This document shows, piece by piece, positions 16,586 through 19,897 of a stretch of DNA of 19,897 bases (positions are counted from its first letter, which is position 1; each line of letters opens with the position of its first letter). Under the pieces are notes generated by a model that saw only the letters and a program-made list of their open reading frames with translations, searched no databases and was not told the origin of the DNA. The stretch covers positions 1 through 19,897 of the forward strand of contig JARRRL010000171.1 of NCBI GenBank assembly GCA_037380725.1, given 5' to 3'. Made by a program: the position numbers and the translations under genes. The DNA is from JARRRL01 sp037380725. Lineage in GTDB: Bacteria; Pseudomonadota; Gammaproteobacteria; Pseudomonadales; JANQJO01.

Positions 16586-16613
16586 AACCAGAGCATGAGA
16601 TGAAACCAGAGTA
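16578..16613. repeat. 18-bp tandem duplication of the ccmH 3' end
   Basis: TGAGATGAAACCAGAGCA (16578-16595) is followed by TGAGATGAAACCAGAGTA (16596-16613). The first copy contains the ccmH stop; the two copies differ by one base. Confidence 0.92.
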
Positions 16614-16669
16614 ATAGCGTGACAGCGAACGGGCTATTTTAAGTTCAAGACCAAAGAGGATGAAAGCGA

Positions 16670-18034
16670 GTGATACTGTGGCTGATGTTTGTGCCAATCG
16701 TGTTGATCAGTTTGATTGTGTTGGTGTATCCGCTCCTAAAGCGTGATGCGCCAGTATTATTGGATGAAGATGAGACACGAATGCGAGCCAATGTGGTGTT
16801 GTATCGACAACGACTGGCTGAGTTTGATGAGGATTTAGCCAGTGGCAAGTTGCAACCCGACATGCATGAGCAGCTGGTCTCTGAATTGAAGCTCAATCTC
16901 GTGGAGGCGGCTCGTGTGACCAGGGATCGCCGTGGTGTGCAACGCAGCCACGTGTGGTTGATTGCCAGTTTGGTGGTGATTATTCCTGCGGCCAGTGGGT
17001 GGTTGTACACGCAGTTTAGCCCGCGCAAGGCAGTGGATCAGTGGTTGTCATTACAATCGAATTTGCAGCCGACAGTGCAAAAAATTATTGATGATCCGTC
17101 GGCGATGCGCACCTTGGGTGAAGACATCGACTTGCGGGATTTTTTTCGCGTGATGCAGCGCTATTTGCAAAGTCAAAAGCAAAATCCAGATGGGTGGTCA
17201 CTGTTTGCAGACATGATGAGTCGCTTGGATGTGCCGGGGCAGGCGACCGTGGCCGCGCGCAAGGCGTATGAACAAGAACCCGATAATCGCCGATACGCGT
17301 TGCGCTTTGCTCAGCTTGAACTGGCCAGTAATGAGGGTAAAATGACGCCCCGTGCTGAGCGGGTGTTGCGGGAATGGTCGATTAAGTCACCGAATGATCC
17401 TGGGGTGTTCATGTTGCTGGGCATGGGGTATTACGCGAGTGAGCAGTGGGCGAGAGCGGTGGATGCCTGGCAAAGCTTACTGAATGTTATGGGGGAGCGT
17501 CCTAGTGAAGACAAAGAGTACCAAGCGGCTGTTCAATCGGTGCGGCGTAATCTGAATTCGGCGCGTGCACGCTTGGATCGCACGTTGGCGTCATCGTCGT
17601 CTCCGACTGCGCCATCGGTAGCGGCTTCTTCTGGCAAGGCCTCGTCCGACAAGAGCTCGTCGCCTGCATTGTCGAATGATCCAAAAGTGCATGTTCGGGT
17701 AAACGGTGATACGGATATGTTACGATCAGCGCCGGCTTCGGCGCGCTTGTTTGTTTACGCAAAAGCTATTGCGGGAATGCCTATGCCGGTGGCAGTGAAA
17801 AAGCTGACGCCCACGTCGTTTCCTGTGGATGTGGTACTGACCGTGGGAGATGCAATGATGCCAACGGCTACGCTGGCGCAGCATCAAGCGGTTAAGGTAT
17901 TTGCGAGATGGTCGCTTTCTGGTCAGATTGCGCCGGATGCTCAGGATGTCGTGGCTGAGTCTGCGCTTGTGAATCCTGCCTCGGATCCTTCCGTGGTATT
18001 GGAATTGGCTGCAGAAGCCGGTATAAAGCCCTAA
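16670..18034 (+). CDS. ccmI: Cytochrome c maturation apocytochrome chaperone CcmI/CycH
   Basis: Membrane protein with a TPR domain that binds the C-terminus of apocytochrome c and passes it to CcmFH. The 454 residues start with a helix (1-24), then the family signature VVLYRQRLAEFDEDLASGKL (45-64), a second helix (about 95-113), TPR-like repeats (about 165-295: PDGWSLFADMMSRLD, KAYEQEPDNRRYALRFAQLE, PNDPGVFMLLGMGYYASEQW), a Ser/Pro/Ala linker (300-340) and a C-terminal beta domain (VHVRVNGDTDMLRSAPASAR, LFVYAKA, MPMPVAVKKL) typical of CycH. GTG 16670 is chosen; AGAGGA and AGCGAG lie just upstream. It is 84 bases from ccmH, a gap largely filled by the duplicated ccmH end. Confidence 0.93.
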   Translation: MILWLMFVPIVLISLIVLVYPLLKRDAPVLLDEDETRMRANVVLYRQRLAEFDEDLASGKLQPDMHEQLVSELKLNLVEAARVTRDRRGVQRSHVWLIASLVVIIPAASGWLYTQFSPRKAVDQWLSLQSNLQPTVQKIIDDPSAMRTLGEDIDLRDFFRVMQRYLQSQKQNPDGWSLFADMMSRLDVPGQATVAARKAYEQEPDNRRYALRFAQLELASNEGKMTPRAERVLREWSIKSPNDPGVFMLLGMGYYASEQWARAVDAWQSLLNVMGERPSEDKEYQAAVQSVRRNLNSARARLDRTLASSSSPTAPSVAASSGKASSDKSSSPALSNDPKVHVRVNGDTDMLRSAPASARLFVYAKAIAGMPMPVAVKKLTPTSFPVDVVLTVGDAMMPTATLAQHQAVKVFARWSLSGQIAPDAQDVVAESALVNPASDPSVVLELAAEAGIKP

Positions 18035-18134
18035 TTTGAGCCGTTGATGCCAAGTGATTCGTTGATCGCTGTGTCGTGAGATCGCATGGCGTATGGCTTC
18101 GTCTGTGCGATGACCTGTTTTTGAGGTTTTTTCC

Positions 18135-18143
18135 TGTTATAGT
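18135..18143 (+). promoter_or_regulatory. Possible extended -10 promoter for adk (TGTTATAGT)
   Basis: TG, one base, then TATAGT at 18138-18143, in a 201-base spacer after ccmI. No strong -35 is seen, as tolerated with an extended -10. About 85 bases of leader to the AGGAGG ribosome site. Confidence 0.4.
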
Positions 18144-18235
18144 GCCCTGCTGTACGTTCAATGATTGGTGTCCAGACTGTCTTTAGCTTCGTGTGCTTGT
18201 TCACGAGACGACTTGAATATTAGGAGGAATACTGA

Positions 18236-18892
18236 ATGCGATTGATCTTGTTGGGAGCGCCTGGTGCGGGAAAAGGAACGCAGGCCAAAAGCATCTGTCA
18301 TGCATTCGGGATACCCCAAATTAGCACAGGTGATATGTTGCGTGCAGCGGTGGCTGAAGGTTCGGCATTGGGACAAGCTGCGCAACGCATTATGACGACG
18401 GGTGGATTGGTTTCAGACGACATCATCATTGGGATTGTGAAAGCGCGTATTGCTGAATCAGATTGTCAGAATGGTTTCTTGTTTGATGGTTTCCCTCGTA
18501 CGATTCCACAGGCGCAAGCGTTGGTGGAGGCGGGTGTTTCGCTGGATTATGTTATTGAGATGAGCATTAAGGATGAGACCATTATTCATCGGATTACGGG
18601 ACGTCGCGTGCACGCTGGGTCTGGTCGTGTTTATCACGTTGATTTTAATCCGCCGCAGTCGCCGGGTGTGGATGATCAGACTGGAGAGCCATTGATCCAG
18701 CGAGATGATGATAAAGAAGAGACGGTCCGTAAGCGCCTTGACGTGTATCACGAGCAGACGGAACCCTTAGTAGCGTTTTACCGTGACCTTGGCGCCCGAA
18801 CCGGTATTCCTGCTTTTGTGAAAATCGATGGTGAGCAATCGATGTCGGATGTAGAACAAGCGATATTAGCCGCTTTGAAGCCCTCTTCGTGA
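18236..18892 (+). CDS. adk: Adenylate kinase
   Basis: Interconverts ATP + AMP and 2 ADP. The 218-residue protein has the P-loop GAPGAGKGTQ (7-16), the AMP site (STGDMLRAAV; DGFPRTIPQAQAL, 84-96), the long-type LID (TGRRVHAGSGRVYHVDFNPP) without a full zinc Cys set, and DDKEETVRKRL. Start ATG is preceded by AGGAGG. An intrinsic terminator begins inside the last codons and includes the stop. Length is standard for bacterial long-type Adk. Confidence 0.98.
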   Translation: MRLILLGAPGAGKGTQAKSICHAFGIPQISTGDMLRAAVAEGSALGQAAQRIMTTGGLVSDDIIIGIVKARIAESDCQNGFLFDGFPRTIPQAQALVEAGVSLDYVIEMSIKDETIIHRITGRRVHAGSGRVYHVDFNPPQSPGVDDQTGEPLIQRDDDKEETVRKRLDVYHEQTEPLVAFYRDLGARTGIPAFVKIDGEQSMSDVEQAILAALKPSS

Positions 18893-18901
18893 GGGCTTTT
18901 T
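18878..18901 (+). terminator. Intrinsic terminator of adk
   Basis: AAGCCCTC, loop TTCGT, GAGGGCTT, running into TTTTT (18897-18901). The TGA stop of adk (18890-18892) sits at the loop and right arm, so terminator and gene end overlap. Confidence 0.9.
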
Positions 18902-19043
18902 ACGTTTTGGATTTCGTATTTGAGTTTGAATTGCGAAAAATGTAGCTCAGATGCTCAGGCTCGTTTCTGTATCCGCGCTATAACAAGAGTCTGCTTTTTT
19001 CTCCCCCTTACTTTCCCTTTCTTTCTAAATCCCCCCTAGGAAG

Positions 19044-19058
19044 TGACAAATATTGTCA
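19044..19058. promoter_or_regulatory. Inverted repeat TGACAA-ATA-TTGTCA
   Basis: Perfect 6-base arms with a 3-base centre, about 85 bases upstream of the promoter of the H1-like gene. TTGACAAAA in the -35 region and ATTTGT after it resemble the same half-sites, so a shared regulator could bind both. Confidence 0.35.
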
Positions 19059-19142
19059 GTTTGATGGTGTGTGGCCTGTGTGCGTCTTCTTTCTGTGGCG
19101 TTTCTGCGGTGTGTCCGCAGTGAGAAAATAGCTTAAAAATTA

Positions 19143-19169
19143 TTGACAAAATAATATTTGTGCTATGTT
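19143..19169 (+). promoter_or_regulatory. Sigma70 promoter of the H1-like gene
   Basis: Consensus TTGACA (19143-19148), a 15-base spacer, and TATGTT (19164-19169) with an upstream TG making an extended -10. The spacer is short but both elements are good. The leader to the start codon is about 50 bases. Confidence 0.55.
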
Positions 19170-19225
19170 GATTAATGTTGTGCTTTGTTCACAGCTGATT
19201 CGTTTTCACACCTAAGGAGATCACC

Positions 19226-19852
19226 ATGCCGCAAGCGAAAACCACAGTTGCCCGTAAGTCGGCGCGCAAGAAGTCCGATACTGCCAAGGCAACTGCAGTA
19301 CCCAAATCCAAGAAGCCAAGTGCGAAGCAAGCCGTCGCAAAAACGAATAGTAAAACGCTGAAGAAGCGCCAATCCGCTGTGAAGACAGATCAAGTGCAAG
19401 GTGATGGCAAAGCCACAACTGAGAAAAAGGCGCCGATGTCAGCGAGCAAAGCGGGTAAAGCCGGTAAAAAAGTAGCGCCAAAAGAAGCGATGAAGAAAAC
19501 AGCGGCCAAGAAGACAGCGACCAAGAAGACAGCGACCAAGAAGAGTGCTGTGAAGAGTGCTGTGAAGAGTGCTGTGACGGCCAAGAAAGATGTGAAGACG
19601 AAAGATGTGAAGACAGACGTGAAGAAAGTCGGGACGGCCAAGAAAAAAGCCGTTTCTCCAAAAAAAGCTGTGAAGCCTTCCTCCGACGTGACGAGCAAGG
19701 TGATATCAGTAAAAACTCCTAAAAAACCGACGGGAAAACGTGGACGACCGGCGACGAAAGCCGAAACGCTTGGCGCTACGGCATCACCAAAAGCGCGACG
19801 TAAGGTGTCAGTGAAGCGTCGTGTTGTGCGTAAAGCGTCACGTGTGGCATAG
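19226..19852 (+). CDS. Lysine/alanine-rich histone H1-like DNA-binding protein with AT-hook
   Basis: 208 residues dominated by Lys, Ala, Thr and Val and with little predicted fold, like the H1-like/AlgP or HctB-type proteins that bind and compact DNA. The middle consists of short peptide repeats (KKTATKKTATKKSAVKSAV; KDVKTKDVKTDVKK). Near the C-terminus TGKRGRPATK (169-178) is a clear AT-hook, followed by a basic tail (ARRKVSVKRRVVRKASR). Ribosome site AAGGAG lies seven bases before ATG. The repeats are also exact at DNA level (CCAAGAAGACAGCGA twice at 19506-19535; a 12-base unit AGTGCTGTGAAG at 19544 onward), so length probably varies between strains. Exact orthology cannot be set because of low complexity. 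Confidence 0.85.
   Translation: MPQAKTTVARKSARKKSDTAKATAVPKSKKPSAKQAVAKTNSKTLKKRQSAVKTDQVQGDGKATTEKKAPMSASKAGKAGKKVAPKEAMKKTAAKKTATKKTATKKSAVKSAVKSAVTAKKDVKTKDVKTDVKKVGTAKKKAVSPKKAVKPSSDVTSKVISVKTPKKPTGKRGRPATKAETLGATASPKARRKVSVKRRVVRKASRVA
19506..19580 (+). repeat. In-frame 15-bp and 12-bp tandem repeats within the H1-like gene
   Basis: CCAAGAAGACAGCGA at 19506-19520 and 19521-19535, a partial third copy, then AGTGCTGTGAAG at 19544, 19556 and (partial) 19568. Both periods are multiples of three, so expansion keeps the frame. Confidence 0.9.
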
Positions 19853-19897
19853 GCCCAACGCAGACGTATTCAATGGTGGTTTCTTGAAAATGGTGGT

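Larger units (their letters stand above)
18893..19225. other. adk-histone-like spacer
   Basis: 333 bases with no gene. After the adk terminator come a pyrimidine-rich tract (18994-19037, runs of T and C broken by few purines), an inverted repeat TGACAA-ATA-TTGTCA (19044-19058), a hairpin CTGCGG-TGTGT-CCGCAG (19104-19120) and the promoter of the H1-like gene. Confidence 0.6.

Noticed and set aside
19390..19698. Hydrophobic minus-strand frame that looks like a membrane protein
   Set aside because: Reverse complement of Lys/Ala/Val-rich codons yields Phe/Leu/Ala/Val; it is an artefact of the H1-like gene.

Overview
This window comes from a gammaproteobacterium, most like the Pseudomonadales/Oceanospirillales. 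The evidence is a barA/gacS sensor kinase divergent from cysM-exonuclease-rlmD-relA-mazG, a fabA-fabB pair for anaerobic unsaturated fatty acid synthesis, System I cytochrome c maturation genes (ccmF-ccmG-ccmH-ccmI), and adk followed by a lysine/alanine-rich H1-like DNA-binding protein. No rRNA, tRNA, CRISPR array or complete mobile element was seen.

Layout. (1) 1-1379, minus strand: N-terminal two thirds of a BarA/GacS-type hybrid histidine kinase, cut by the window edge. (2) 1783-8152, plus strand: cysM, a PolB-like 3'-5' exonuclease, rlmD, relA, mazG. These cover cysteine supply, nucleic-acid trimming, 23S rRNA methylation, the stringent-response alarmone and NTP clean-up. (3) 8153-10793: a gene-poor, AT-richer accessory stretch with a 2-oxoglutarate/Fe(II) oxygenase, a secreted YcnI/DUF1775-like putative copper-binding protein and a small lipoprotein, separated by repeat-filled spacers. 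(4) 10794-12713, minus strand: fabA then fabB. (5) 13379-18034, plus strand: ccmF in two overlapping frames, ccmG, ccmH, ccmI, with start/stop overlaps through ccmH. (6) 18236 to the end: adk with a strong intrinsic terminator, then the H1-like gene behind its own promoter.

Three otherwise conserved housekeeping genes look damaged or remodelled. rlmD lacks the first part of its TRAM domain, relA has lost about 60 residues from its N-terminal pseudo-hydrolase (HD) domain in frame while its synthetase and regulatory domains look intact, and ccmF is broken by a -1-type frameshift in its last periplasmic segment, apparently from a ~13-base deletion. In addition, at least eight non-coding or gene-end spacers contain short, locus-specific tandem duplications (units of 11-24 bp, 2-4.5 copies). 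Together these suggest a genome with much slippage or tandem duplication and small deletions. Assembly error must be ruled out for the ccmF and rlmD lesions.

The least conventional genes are the DUF1775-like protein, which carries an extra C-terminal module ending in GGEFWVKY in place of the usual membrane anchor, and the adjacent Gly-rich lipoprotein. They are a candidate for an uncharacterised periplasmic metal-handling pair, but that is inference from sequence and adjacency only.
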